Shown: piece after piece, positions 1 through 9,000 of the stretch | Layout of the letters: each line of letters starts with the position of its first letter | How positions within the stretch are numbered: position 1 is the stretch's first letter | Assembly (NCBI RefSeq): GCF_001742285.1 | Contig: NZ_MIEK01000010.1 | Coordinates: 1 to 64,000, forward strand | Length of the DNA: 64,000 nucleotides | Direction of reading: 5' to 3' | Source: Enterococcus rivorum | GTDB lineage: Bacteria; Bacillota; Bacilli; Lactobacillales; Enterococcaceae | The notes under the pieces: model-generated | Told to the model about the DNA's origin: nothing | What the model saw: the letters and a program-made list of their open reading frames with translations, nothing else | The model's database searches: none | Program-made: the position numbers and the translations under genes

Positions 1-187
1 ATGGTGTGGTTTACACGAACTTTGAAGGATTGAAGCAAGCCATTAATAAGTGGATATATTACTATAATCACCAACGAATCAAAACGAAACTCAGGTGCAG
101 TCCCGTTCAATACCGTGAACGGATAACAGCATAAAAACTACCGACCAGATTTCTCCAGTCGGTAATTGGTCTAACTTTTGGGTCTCA
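1..187 (+). mobile_element. IS3-family insertion sequence, right end only
   Basis: The first 134 bases carry the C-terminal end of an IS3/IS150-type transposase. They are followed by a palindromic hairpin (arms 139-145 and 158-164) and a terminal sequence ending GGGTCTCA at 187, which fits the right inverted terminus of IS150-group elements (ends TG...CA). The next three bases, CTA, could be part of a target-site duplication. The left end lies outside the window, so completeness cannot be judged. The hairpin after the stop codon may be the element's terminator. Confidence 0.7.
3..134 (+). CDS. IS3-family transposase OrfB, C-terminal fragment (cut by window start)
   Basis: The frame starting at base 3 is open to a TAA at 132-134 and reads 43 residues. 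They include WIYYYNHQRIKTKL followed by SPVQYRE. This is the conserved C-terminal signature of IS150-group integrase-type transposases, just downstream of the last catalytic glutamate of the DDE domain. The upstream part is outside the window. There is no sign of frameshift in what is visible. It acts on the ends of its own element and has no functional link to the DUF1003 gene downstream. Confidence 0.75.
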   Translation, partial: GVVYTNFEGLKQAINKWIYYYNHQRIKTKLRCSPVQYRERITA

Positions 188-292
188 CTACATGCCTCCT
201 CTTTTTGAATTCACCGATCAAAATAATTTCTGAAATTATTAGAACATTGTATGATAGAAGTAGAAAATGATTTTGAAAGGACTGATTAATAT

Positions 293-1015
293 ATGGCTAA
301 AGGATTAAAGTACCGAAAAAGAAAAATTAAAAATATCGAACCAGATGAAATACAGATTAAGGATGCAGAGGAGGAGATATCTAAGTTTATACTGTCACAG
401 CATCCTGAGTTAACAGAAGATTCTAAAATCACCTTCCAAGAACTTTTAGATTATCGTTTAAAATATATAGAAATTATGATTTCAAAAGATTCAGATAAAA
501 TGGAAATACTTAACCGATCGATTGTTGATGATATCAAGAAGAAAGAAACGGTCTCAAATGATTTAAATGAAACAATGGAAAAAAATCTAACGTTTGGACA
601 AAAATCAGCTGATGCTATTGCTAAATTTGGTGGAAGTTGGCCGTTTATCTTTATTTTTATTCTTGTACTAGTTACTTGGATCACAATCAACTCTATTGGA
701 ATTTTGACAAAGCCTTTTGATAAATACCCTTACATTTTACTTAATTTAGTTCTTTCCTGTTTGGCAGCTGTTCAAGCACCGATTATTATGATGAGTCAGA
801 ATAGGCAAGCCGCTCGGGATCGTTTAGAAGCAGATAATGATTATGAGGTAAACTTGAAAGCAGAAATTGAAGTGGCGTTGCTTCATGAAAAAATAGATTA
901 TCTTATTACAAGTCAATGGCAACATATGGTTCAAATGCAACAAATGCAAATTGAATTGTTAGGAAAACTACAGAAACAGGTAAATGATCTGAATAACGAT
1001 CAAAAAAATAAATAG
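293..1015 (+). CDS. DUF1003 family membrane protein
   Basis: This 240-residue protein has a hydrophilic N-terminal half and two membrane segments at about residues 120-140 and 150-170. Between and after them is the DUF1003 signature: FGGSWPFI, then FDKYPYILLNL, then IMMSQNRQAARDR and LEADNDYEVN. The C-terminal 60 residues are Q-rich and look coiled-coil. DUF1003 proteins are predicted inner-membrane proteins of unknown function. The ATG at 293 follows an AAAGGA ribosome binding site. The gene stands alone, with an IS remnant upstream and a non-coding gap downstream. The family call is firm; no role can be assigned. Confidence 0.85.
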   Translation: MAKGLKYRKRKIKNIEPDEIQIKDAEEEISKFILSQHPELTEDSKITFQELLDYRLKYIEIMISKDSDKMEILNRSIVDDIKKKETVSNDLNETMEKNLTFGQKSADAIAKFGGSWPFIFIFILVLVTWITINSIGILTKPFDKYPYILLNLVLSCLAAVQAPIIMMSQNRQAARDRLEADNDYEVNLKAEIEVALLHEKIDYLITSQWQHMVQMQQMQIELLGKLQKQVNDLNNDQKNK

Positions 1016-1239
1016 TATAAATTAAAAAGTTTATTTTAAGCTATCGTTGAAGAGCGTTTCTTTAGTTGCTATTCAAACGTAGAAATAATTGGAAATTTAA
1101 AGAAAACGAAATTTAGGGAACTTTCGGATGCTAAAGGGAAATATACAAAACGAATTTTTTAGCTTATTCAAGCATATTTGCTGTTAGAAATGGTTTTTGC
1201 AAGAAGAGTAACGATAATAGAGAGGACTTGTGAAAAATA

Positions 1240-1764
1240 ATGAAGGAGCAAAAAAAGTTTGCTTATGGATGGTACCACGAGCAGTGGGGAAAACCGACAC
1301 ATGATGATCGCTTGCTATTTATTTTATTAACTGTCGGAACATTTCAAGCAGGTTTAAGTTGGAAAGCAGCGGCAGGAAGATTGTCAGCTTTTTTGAAAAA
1401 TTTTCGTAATATGGAGATAAAAAAAGTTGCAGGGATGATGCCAGATGATGTTGAAAAAGTGATGGCGGATCCATTGATGATTCGTAATCCAAGGAAAATT
1501 AATGCAACTATTCAAAATGCCCAAGCCATTTTAACGATTCAGGAAGAATATGGCAGTTTTGCAAATTACTTATGGAATTTTGTTGGTGGTGTACCAATAC
1601 TGTCAATCTATGAAGAAGAATATGAAGTACCGAAAGTTACCCCTTTAGCAAGTAAAGTAGCGAAAGACTTAAAAAAACGTGGATTTAGCTTTGTCGGACC
1701 AGTAGTCACCTGCATGTTTCTCAAAGCAAGTGGCATAATTCAAGAAGAAGTGTTGAATCGATAG
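1240..1764 (+). CDS. DNA-3-methyladenine glycosylase I (Tag)-like protein, diverged
   Basis: The 174 residues follow the Tag fold along their whole length: YHEQWG near residue 15, QAGLSW near residue 45, IRNPRKI near 87, and LKKRGFSFVGP near 146. Canonical Tag removes 3-methyladenine from alkylated DNA. It uses a glutamate three residues before the Q of QAGLSW and a zinc site made by an N-terminal Cys and a C-terminal His-x3-Cys. Here the residue before QAGLSW is Gly instead of Glu, the N-terminal CxW motif is absent and the C-terminus lacks His-x3-Cys. The protein is therefore a Tag homologue that may have altered or no glycosylase activity. The ATG at 1240 follows a GAGAGGA-like site. No operon partner. 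Confidence 0.75.
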   Translation: MKEQKKFAYGWYHEQWGKPTHDDRLLFILLTVGTFQAGLSWKAAAGRLSAFLKNFRNMEIKKVAGMMPDDVEKVMADPLMIRNPRKINATIQNAQAILTIQEEYGSFANYLWNFVGGVPILSIYEEEYEVPKVTPLASKVAKDLKKRGFSFVGPVVTCMFLKASGIIQEEVLNR

Positions 1765-1867
1765 AAGTTGCAGGAGTTAGATAGCACTATAAGAAATTTA
1801 AATCATTAAGTTTTCATTTTCTTCTTTATTCCGATAAAAAAATGGCAATATATTTGAAGAGATTGTA

Positions 1868-1876
1868 TGCTATAAT
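1868..1876 (+). promoter_or_regulatory. Extended -10 promoter for the LPXTG protein gene
   Basis: TGC directly followed by TATAAT makes a good extended -10 element about 45 bases before the start codon at 1923. No convincing -35 hexamer lies at the right distance, which is tolerable for extended -10 promoters. Confidence 0.5.
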
Positions 1877-1922
1877 AAAGAATGAGAGATAGTAATAAAA
1901 TATAATGATAGAGGTACATAAT

Positions 1923-3761
1923 ATGATTAAAAAAGGAATAGTTGCTAGTTTGACCATTGGCCTACTTTCAACGACACTTATGTTAAATGTCCACCAAGTA
2001 TCTGCTGAAAGCTTTCAAACGAAAGATACACCAGTGGAAAACACAAAGTATAAAATAGTAAAAAATGATTCGACTTCAACTGATAATAAATTGAAAATTA
2101 CAATACCAGAGAGTAATCGTCAGGTTAAAGTTGGTGAAAAAATTGATGAGAAAGCAATTTTAGAGAATGTGACTGTGAAAAATTCTAAAGGAGATGATTT
2201 GACTGGAAAGTTAACTTACTCAATCGCTACTTTAGATAAAAAAGAGCTTAAAAATGTAAAAAAAATAGACACTTCTAAACCTAGCGTATATACAGTTACC
2301 TATAATGTTATGGATGAAACTGGAATGAGTACCACTGTATCCAGTACCGTAAATGTAACAGATGAAAAACCAGAAGCTTTGGTGAACGATCCGGAAATCA
2401 TTATTCAAGATTTAGACAAAGTGGTTGAAATCGGAGAAAAGGTTGATGAAAAATTTATTTTAGACGGAGTAAAGGCGACAGACCTAACAGATGGTGATTT
2501 AACTTCTAAACTAACGTATACCTTATCTTTAGTGGAATCTGATAAATTAAAACCTGTGAAAAAGATAGATACTTTGCAAGCAGGGAAGTATATTGTTACC
2601 TATGCGGTGAAAAATGAAGCGGGTGTGACTACGACCTTGTCAAGTGCAATCAACGTAGTTGAGAAAACGGATAAAGTGGAAACGAATAAATTAGAAATTA
2701 CAATGGATTATGTAGTAAAAACAGTAACTGTTGGCGAATCGATTGATGATGAAATTATTCTAAAAGGTGTAAAAGCTTCTGATACTATTGATGGTGATTT
2801 AAGTTCAAAAATCACCCATACAGCAACATTCTCTGAAAATACACCAAAAGCAAAAGTAGTACCAGTATTCAAGCTTGATTCATCAAAAGTTGGTACCTAT
2901 AATGTCACTTACACAGTAGAAAATAGTTCAGGAAAAACGGCTTCTATAGAGGGACAAATTGAAGTTTTAGATAAAGTGACAGACGCCAAGAATAGTCTGA
3001 AACTTTCTATTCAAGATATTGGAAAAGTCGTGACTGTTGGTGAGAAGGTTGGTAAAGAGTTCATTTTGAGTGGAGTGTCTGCAATCGATCCTCTTGATGG
3101 CGAACTAACTTCAGAAATCACTTACGACCTCTTCTTCGTTGAAGATGGCACGACAAGCAAGGTTAAAAAGGACCCGTTTGATACGTCAAAAGCCGGTATT
3201 TATACAGTAGTCTATTCAGTAAAGAATTCAGCGGGAGAGAAGGCTTCTATTGAAGGCCAGATTCAAGTTTTAGACAAGCCAATTCTGCCTACTCATAACC
3301 CAGTTATTACAATAAAGGAACCTAAGAGAGTTGTTAAAGTGGGTGGTGTGGTTGATGATGCCTATATCATGAATGGTGTAACTGCAAGTGATAAGAAAGA
3401 TAACGATCTAACAGACAAGATTAAGTACACGGTCTCTTTTTCTGAGATTACAGTTGCAGCTAGCGCAGATAGCGATAAATTAGATACGTCAGAACCAGGT
3501 GTTTATACAATTACTTATGTGGTCGAAAATTCTGTAGGTGGGACAGCAACTGCAGAAGCGACAATAGCAGTAGAAAAAGAAGCAACGAGTTCTACTACTT
3601 CTACAAGCAAACCGGTAGGCAAAACTAGTAGCAAACCAACAGGCAAACTCCCAAGTACAGGAGAGAAATCTAGCGGAATAGTGGCAACTGTGTTTGGAAC
3701 AATTCTGCTAATCCTAATAATGGCAGTCATTCTACTTAAACGAAAAAATAAGAGTCAATAG
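1923..3761 (+). CDS. LPXTG cell-wall-anchored surface protein with five Ig-like repeats
   Basis: The protein is about 612 residues. A Sec signal peptide (residues 1-28, cut after VSA) is followed by five related domains of roughly 85-100 residues. Each has a DxDLTxK-type strand and a YxVTYxVxNxxG-type strand, the pattern of bacterial Ig-like DUF5011 domains. A Ser/Thr/Lys/Pro-rich spacer leads to LPSTGEKSS at about residue 576, then a hydrophobic segment and a KRKNKSQ tail, which is a sortase A sorting signal. I chose ATG 1923 over the in-frame ATG at 1905 because GAGG at 1911-1914 sits 8 bases before 1923 and the signal peptide starts there. It is monocistronic between a promoter and a terminator. 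Adhesin or wall scaffold is likely, but the ligand is unknown. Confidence 0.88.
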   Translation: MIKKGIVASLTIGLLSTTLMLNVHQVSAESFQTKDTPVENTKYKIVKNDSTSTDNKLKITIPESNRQVKVGEKIDEKAILENVTVKNSKGDDLTGKLTYSIATLDKKELKNVKKIDTSKPSVYTVTYNVMDETGMSTTVSSTVNVTDEKPEALVNDPEIIIQDLDKVVEIGEKVDEKFILDGVKATDLTDGDLTSKLTYTLSLVESDKLKPVKKIDTLQAGKYIVTYAVKNEAGVTTTLSSAINVVEKTDKVETNKLEITMDYVVKTVTVGESIDDEIILKGVKASDTIDGDLSSKITHTATFSENTPKAKVVPVFKLDSSKVGTYNVTYTVENSSGKTASIEGQIEVLDKVTDAKNSLKLSIQDIGKVVTVGEKVGKEFILSGVSAIDPLDGELTSEITYDLFFVEDGTTSKVKKDPFDTSKAGIYTVVYSVKNSAGEKASIEGQIQVLDKPILPTHNPVITIKEPKRVVKVGGVVDDAYIMNGVTASDKKDNDLTDKIKYTVSFSEITVAASADSDKLDTSEPGVYTITYVVENSVGGTATAEATIAVEKEATSSTTSTSKPVGKTSSKPTGKLPSTGEKSSGIVATVFGTILLILIMAVILLKRKNKSQ

Positions 3762-3790
3762 ATTAATTCTAACGACTAAATAGTCCCACT

Positions 3791-3827
3791 AGAGCATCTC
3801 TAATTAAATAGAGGTGTTCTTTTTTTA
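3791..3827 (+). terminator. Rho-independent terminator after the LPXTG gene
   Basis: AGAGCATCTCT and AGAGGTGTTCT pair (with G-U pairs) around an AATTAAATA-type loop, and a run of T follows. Confidence 0.8.
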
Positions 3828-4055
3828 TTTGTAGTCAAGAAACTGATTTTCATGAAACAGATACTGTTAATTTTACGATGGACAAAAATATATGGGAGTT
3901 TTTTAACAGAAAAGTAAAAGTTTTTTTGAACCATAAGTTGTTATTATAAGCACATAAGAAATTCATTATTCTTTTGTCTAAGCATTGAAGACATTAAAAG
4001 CTAATGGAGAATGTGCAAGCAATTATTCACGAAAAAAGATTTGGAGGAGTTTTTT

Positions 4056-4370
4056 ATGAATATTCAAATGAAAGAACTGGAATTGTTAGAAAAAATTCAA
4101 GGAAAATATTCAGATCAAGAAGTAGACCAGATTATTCGAAAGAAATATAAAAAATGGCAAAAAAGAGCAACAGAAAAAATGAGTCATTATGACAAACAAG
4201 AGCGCATATTTCTAGCTTATAAAGAAGCTGTTCAACAATTTTCTGATGTAAATTTGCCAGTTGAGCCTGCATTATTAGAAGTGATTGTTTCAGAAGATAT
4301 AGAGAAAACAAACAAATATGTCCAAGCAATCATTCAATTTGCTTTTAAAATAGATCCATTTAGGAACTGA
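4056..4370 (+). CDS. Hypothetical 104-residue protein at the head of the tail cassette
   Basis: I do not recognise this protein. It is 104 residues, charged and mostly helical, with a Lys/Arg-rich stretch (KKYKKWQKRATEKM) around residues 30-45 and no membrane segment or signal peptide. An ATG at 4011 is in frame, but GGAGGAG at 4043-4049 lies 6 bases before ATG 4056, so 4056 is the start. It is the first gene after the LPXTG terminator and is transcribed in the same direction as the tail genes that follow after a 150-base gap. It could be a regulator or small structural component of the cassette, but nothing in the sequence settles this. Confidence 0.6.
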   Translation: MNIQMKELELLEKIQGKYSDQEVDQIIRKKYKKWQKRATEKMSHYDKQERIFLAYKEAVQQFSDVNLPVEPALLEVIVSEDIEKTNKYVQAIIQFAFKIDPFRN

Positions 4371-4523
4371 TTTAAATAGCGACAATTAAACAAACTTATT
4401 AAAAGTAGAGAAAACGGCTAGTATTGAAATCAGTTTCGAAGGAGTAATAAAGCTCTAAGGTGCAGTGATAATACAAAGTAAAATGAGTAGAAAAAATAAC
4501 CTATTTTAAGGAGAGAACAATCA

Positions 4524-5066
4524 ATGGAAAAAGCAATTCATGGGAAAAATGTCAAATTAATGTTTCGTTTATTAAAAGAGCGAGGACAAAAGAAAGCTGG
4601 ATTATTAGCTTTAGAAATGAGTCACATTTACAATCGTGAAACTAACGTTGAAACGCAAGCTACAAAAGATGGTAGTGTTGCAACAGGCGGTAGTATCGAA
4701 GCAAATGTTGAAATGGAATTTTTAAAAACAAATACAGATGTATTCAACATGCTAGAATATGCCTACGAGAATGGGGAAGAAATTGAAATTTGGCGTATCT
4801 TTTTTGACAATCCAGTTGCAGGTGAAAAGCGCAAATACAAAGCGCAATATGGAACAGGAATTTTAAGTAACTTTCCTGATGCTGCGGAAGCTGAAAGTAA
4901 TGCTTCTGTTTCAACAGTAATGAAATTAAATGGTTTATTAGTTAATGGTGAAGCTAGTGTAGATGCAGAAAATGATGAGTTGGCAAAAGCATTCTTCTTC
5001 GATACAGTAGCAGATGCGAAACCGGAAGAACCAAAATCTATTTATACACCACAAGTAAAAGCGTAG
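4524..5066 (+). CDS. Phage major tail protein, TP901-1 type
   Basis: The 180-residue protein has the features of TP901-1-like siphovirus major tail (tube) proteins. These are an AIHGKNVKLMF-type N-terminus, a TKDGSVATGGS strand-turn region near residue 52, and the core strand pattern ending with a short acidic C-terminus. These proteins stack as hexamers to form the flexible non-contractile tail tube around the tape measure. The start follows AAGGAGAG. It is directly upstream of the tail-assembly chaperone, as in siphovirus tail modules, but the head-tail joining and tail terminator genes that normally precede it are missing. Confidence 0.78.
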   Translation: MEKAIHGKNVKLMFRLLKERGQKKAGLLALEMSHIYNRETNVETQATKDGSVATGGSIEANVEMEFLKTNTDVFNMLEYAYENGEEIEIWRIFFDNPVAGEKRKYKAQYGTGILSNFPDAAEAESNASVSTVMKLNGLLVNGEASVDAENDELAKAFFFDTVADAKPEEPKSIYTPQVKA

Positions 5067-5133
5067 AACTGAAGGTTATGCTCATTCGTTTTCGGCATTT
5101 ATTTTTTTAAGAGTCGACAGCGAAAAGGGATGA

Positions 5134-5227
5134 GACTAATTTTACTGTAAATGATTATTTTTGCTTAGAGTAAGAGGTATTTTCCCCTTGTATGAATCAA
5201 AAATAATCAATAAACGTTATTAGTCTC
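5134..5227. repeat. Long imperfect inverted repeat between tail genes
   Basis: GAGACTAAT...TGATTATTTTTG at 5134-5165 is mirrored by CAAAAATAATCA...ATTAGTCTC at about 5198-5227. The arms of about 30 bases would make one long hairpin with an apical loop of about 32 bases. GAGACTAA/TTAGTCTC termini recur in the palindrome at 34292-34308. It looks like a small inserted palindromic element, not a tail-gene regulatory site, because the spacing of flanking genes in tail modules is usually tight. Confidence 0.6.
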
Positions 5228-5270
5228 AGACTAACCTTTTCAAATTTATTATTTAATGGAGGGAATAAAC

Positions 5271-5678
5271 ATGGCAAAAAAGACAATAAAAGCAGTAGTG
5301 ACAATTAATGGGGAGAAATATCCTTTAATTTTTGGTTTTAAATTTTTAAATGAGATTAATGCTTTACCTAAAGAAAATCAACAAGTAGATAATTTGACAT
5401 TACTTATTGGAGGATTGATTGATGGTGATCCTACTGCATTAAAAAACGTTTTAGTGGCTAGTTTGATTACGTATGAAGAACTGGAAGAAAAGGATATTAT
5501 TGATTACTTGGAAAATTCTGATGAGGTTGATGAATTATTTGAAAATTTTATCGGGTTCTTAACATCGGCGCCATTATTGAAGAAACGAGTAACTCGAATC
5601 AAAGTGGGGATCGAAAAAATGATGAAAACAGTCGAAGAAAAAGCGCAAACGGAACTGGAGCAAGCTATGACGAAATAG
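5271..5678 (+). CDS. Phage tail assembly chaperone (gpG-like)
   Basis: The protein is about 135 residues, small and acidic, with a Lys-rich C-terminus, in the position of the lambda gpG / TP901-1-type chaperone between tube and tape measure. GGAGGG at 5259-5264 sets the start at ATG 5271 (MAKKTIKAVV), not the upstream ATG at 5256. These proteins coat the tape measure before tube polymerisation. A longer form is usually made by ribosomal frameshifting into the next frame, and here the -1 frame is open from 5543 through 6055. Tail context and length support the call; sequence families of this chaperone are very diverse. Confidence 0.75.
   Translation: MAKKTIKAVVTINGEKYPLIFGFKFLNEINALPKENQQVDNLTLLIGGLIDGDPTALKNVLVASLITYEELEEKDIIDYLENSDEVDELFENFIGFLTSAPLLKKRVTRIKVGIEKMMKTVEEKAQTELEQAMTK
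5543..5678 (+). other. Overlap of chaperone gene with the open -1 frame (probable programmed frameshift region)
   Basis: The -1 frame has a TGA at 5540-5542 and then no stop until 6055, so it overlaps the last 45 codons of the chaperone gene. Two candidate slip sites are visible: A-AAT-TTT at 5543-5549, in the correct zero-frame phase, and a five-A run in GAA-AAA-GCG at 5638-5642. The second site keeps more zero-frame coding sequence and gives a more protein-like fusion. Confidence 0.5.
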
Positions 5679-5731
5679 TTCTTACCTGCTTTCGTTTTTT
5701 CCCTACCATTACTTTAAAAGAAATCGAACGA

Positions 5732-6055
5732 ATGACACCATGGGAGTACAACCTACGAACGAAAGCTCATTTGTTGAAAGAAAATGATATGGAACGAAGA
5801 GTGTATACAACAGCATTTGCAAATCGTCTATTTAAAGCGGAGAAAAAAGGACGTTATCTCATAAAAGATGTCAAAAGTATCTATGACTACGAACAGAATG
5901 AACAAAAAATTCTATCTGAATTCTCAAAAGAGTCTACGGAAAAATTGGCTAAAAAAGAAGATCTTTATGAAATGAGAGAACGACTTTTGCGAGCGCAGAG
6001 TTTGGTAGCAAAAAGAAAACAAGGGAAGGAGGAAAAAAATGGATCAAGTAAATAA
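5732..6055 (+). CDS. Tail assembly chaperone T domain (gpT; probably expressed as gpGT by -1 frameshift)
   Basis: From ATG 5732 the frame encodes 107 residues beginning MTPWEYNLRTKA. In gpGT proteins the motif TLxEIExMTxxEYxLRxKA marks the T domain. Here TITLKEIERMTPWEYN runs across the ATG, so conserved coding begins upstream of it. The ATG has no good ribosome binding site. The frame continues open back to 5543 inside the chaperone gene, which argues for translation as a fusion by -1 frameshifting. The T domain normally binds the tape measure and tube subunits. Its end overlaps the start of the tape measure gene by 17 bases. Confidence 0.7.
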   Translation: MTPWEYNLRTKAHLLKENDMERRVYTTAFANRLFKAEKKGRYLIKDVKSIYDYEQNEQKILSEFSKESTEKLAKKEDLYEMRERLLRAQSLVAKRKQGKEEKNGSSK

Positions 6056-9000
6056 TGTCAGGACTGTTTTACAAGCAAAAGATAGTAATTTTTCAACTAC
6101 GATTCAAAATGCAACAAAGGTGTTAGATAAATTTCAAACAGCAGCGAGTGCAACCAATGGGATTAGTACTTTATTGGTAAATGGAATGGATGCGGCATCT
6201 AAAGCAATGGATGAGTTTCGTATGGCTAGTACTTTTATGGGAGTGGAGTATGGTAATCTAGTAAATGCTTTAAGTAATACTAGTATTTTTGAGTCTTTGA
6301 CAAGTAGTTTAGGAAATCTTTCTGTTTCATTGAATCAATCAGGGCAAGAGTTGGGCAATTTAGGTGAACAAACTACGACCCTTGCAAATGAGTTCGCTTC
6401 AGCTGAGCTAAGTCTTCAAAACTTTACTGCAAGCGGTGTTTTACTACAAACAGTAAGTGATTCTGTTTCAGGATATTTAGGAACGATATCGACGTTGGGT
6501 AAACTTCTTTCAGAAAGTTATCAACAAGTTTCTCTACAACTGACTCAAGTAGTTATCACAGGACAGGCTGGTTTCTCTGAATTACAAGCATCAATTAGCT
6601 CAATATTTCCAACAATACAAGCGTTATCAGATAGCTGGATTCTAGTGAATGATTCTATTCGTTTAACGGTAGGAGAAGCAAAATTTGCTGGAGTAGAATT
6701 CATCAATACATTAAGTAATGCATTTGGTCAAAGTGTTACAAATTTTCAGGGATTCTCCTCACAACTAGAAGAATCTGGAAGTAAATCAGAAAAATTTTTA
6801 ACGGTTTTTGAAAAAATTAAATCAAAATTTACTGAAGTTGGGGATTACATTAATGGGTCATTTACATCTAGTTTATTAAATATGACAGAAAATTTACTGA
6901 AATCGACTGGAGGTTTTCAGGGATTTACTGAAGGTGCTTCAAATATCAAAAAAATATCAGAAGCAATAACAGAAGGAAATGACCAATTAATAGTTTTTGG
7001 TTCGATTTTAAAAGAAAATGTCATAGCCAAATTTAGTGAAATGGGTTCAACTTTAAAAGAAAATGTCATAGCCAAATTTAGTGAAATGGGTTCAACTTTA
7101 AAAGAAAACGTCATAGCAAAAATTAGTGAAATGGGCTTGTCATTTATTGATGCTTTAAATAATGCAGATTCTTTTGCTTCTACATTAAGCCAACAATTTA
7201 CAGCACTAAGTGACGTTACAGGTAATGCTTTTAATTTAATTAGAACTAATATCTCAGCTTTTAGCGAATTTTCTGGAGAAAAAATTGCTTCATTTGGTCG
7301 TTTAGCTGTTTCAGAAATGACTGCTCTAGCTACATCTTTCAACCAGACAGGAAGCGTAATGCCATACATTTCCAATCTAGTTGGGCAAGGCTTTAGTGGA
7401 ATGGCTCAAGTTGGATCTTCCGCTATGAGTTCTTTATCATCAGCCATTGCTAAAAATCCAATCGGGGCTTTTCTGATAGTTATTACTATTGCGATTGCAT
7501 CCGCTGTGGCTGCATGGAAATCTAATTTTATGAATATTCAAGGTGTGACAAAATCATCATTTGAGGCAATAAAAAATGCAATGAAAACGGTAGAACCCGT
7601 CGTCAAGGCGATTGGAACGGTCTTCAAGTTTTTAGGTACGATGATTATCACAGGAGCACTATTCGCAGTAGCATTATTAGTAGATCAATTTAGAACAGTA
7701 GTTTTTGCAGGAATGACAGTTATTAATACCGCTAAGGCTGTTGGAAATGCGATGGCAGGACTTTGGGCAAAAATTCGCGGCGATAATGAAGGTGCAGATA
7801 AAGCATTTAGTAGTATGAATGAAAATATTAATGACATTAAATCAGGTTTTGATGATTTGAAGGACAACTCAGCAATTAAAGGTGTTGCAGCAAGTATGTC
7901 AGAACTGGGCAAAGAATCTGTGGGTACTTCAGAGCAAGTAAAACAATTAGGGGAATCTTATAAGACAAGCCTAGACGAAGCGGGTCAGAGAATCGATGCC
8001 TTAAAAGAGAAGTACTCAGAAGTAGGGCAAGCGGCAATCACAGCTTTTTCTGGCGAGGGAATGGAACAATCTTCAAAACGTTTTGAAGCCTCGAATCAGA
8101 TTATGGAACGTCATGCAGATAGCATGAAGGCAATCAAAGAAAAAGTGGGGCAACAGTTATTAGCCTCTGAAGAATTAACAGGTCAAGAACAAATTGCTGC
8201 CCAAAGTAAAGCTTATTCTATGATGATTACTCAGGCTGGTCAAGGTGGAGCTGAAATGCTCACGATAGCAAATGCAAATAGTCAAATGTTGGCAGAAGGC
8301 AAAACCCTTGAAGGTCAGCTTCTTACTGAAGAGCAGAAAAAAGCACTTCAAGATCAAAATAACGCAATCCGTGAAGGACTAATGGAGCAACAAAATCTAA
8401 TTATTGAAGCAGCTCAAAATAAGTTGGCGCAAGGTGAAAAATTAAGTGCTGAAGAATATAAGGCTGCTCAAAGTGCTAGTCAAGCATTATATCGCAATCA
8501 GCAAGAACAATTAGTAGCGAATAATGAACAAACATTAGCTTTAAAAGAACAGATGAATGCGACAGAAGATGAGGTACAAAAAGCGAACTTCCAACAACAA
8601 ATAGATGCACTAGGTTTACAAAATGCACAAATTAAAGAACAACAATTTGCCGCAGCAGCAGAAGCATTACTAATGATGCAACAACAAGAAGGTTTGAAGG
8701 CTGAAACAGTTAAAAAAAGTATGGAGCAAATGGGCATAACAACGGATGAAGGTCTAGTTGCGATGGTTCAAAAATATAATGAATCTGGAATTGCGGTGGA
8801 TAGCCAAATGCAATTAATGGCTGGAATTTTAAGCCAAAGAGGACTAGAAGCGAACGATAGTTTAATCAGTGCTTTACAGAGTGGGGATATTAGTCAAGTG
8901 GGAGCTAACCTTTCTCAAGGGGCTTTAGCTGGTTTAGCTGAGTTGCCGGCAGGAATGTTTGCAAATGGTGAAGCAGGTAAGCAAGCATTTATCACTGCGA

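Noticed and set aside
1040-1162. Open stretch ending in KFRELSDAKGKYTKRIF, like a gene remnant
   Set aside because: Only about 39 codons, no start codon or ribosome site, and no family match I can defend.
6999-7133. Direct repeats that could suggest a CRISPR array
   Set aside because: The 45-base units are adjacent with no spacers, in frame with the tape measure and coding.
6917-7375. 152-codon antisense ORF inside the tape measure gene
   Set aside because: It lies fully inside a clear tape measure gene and mirrors its low-complexity and repeat sequence; no ribosome site or family signal.
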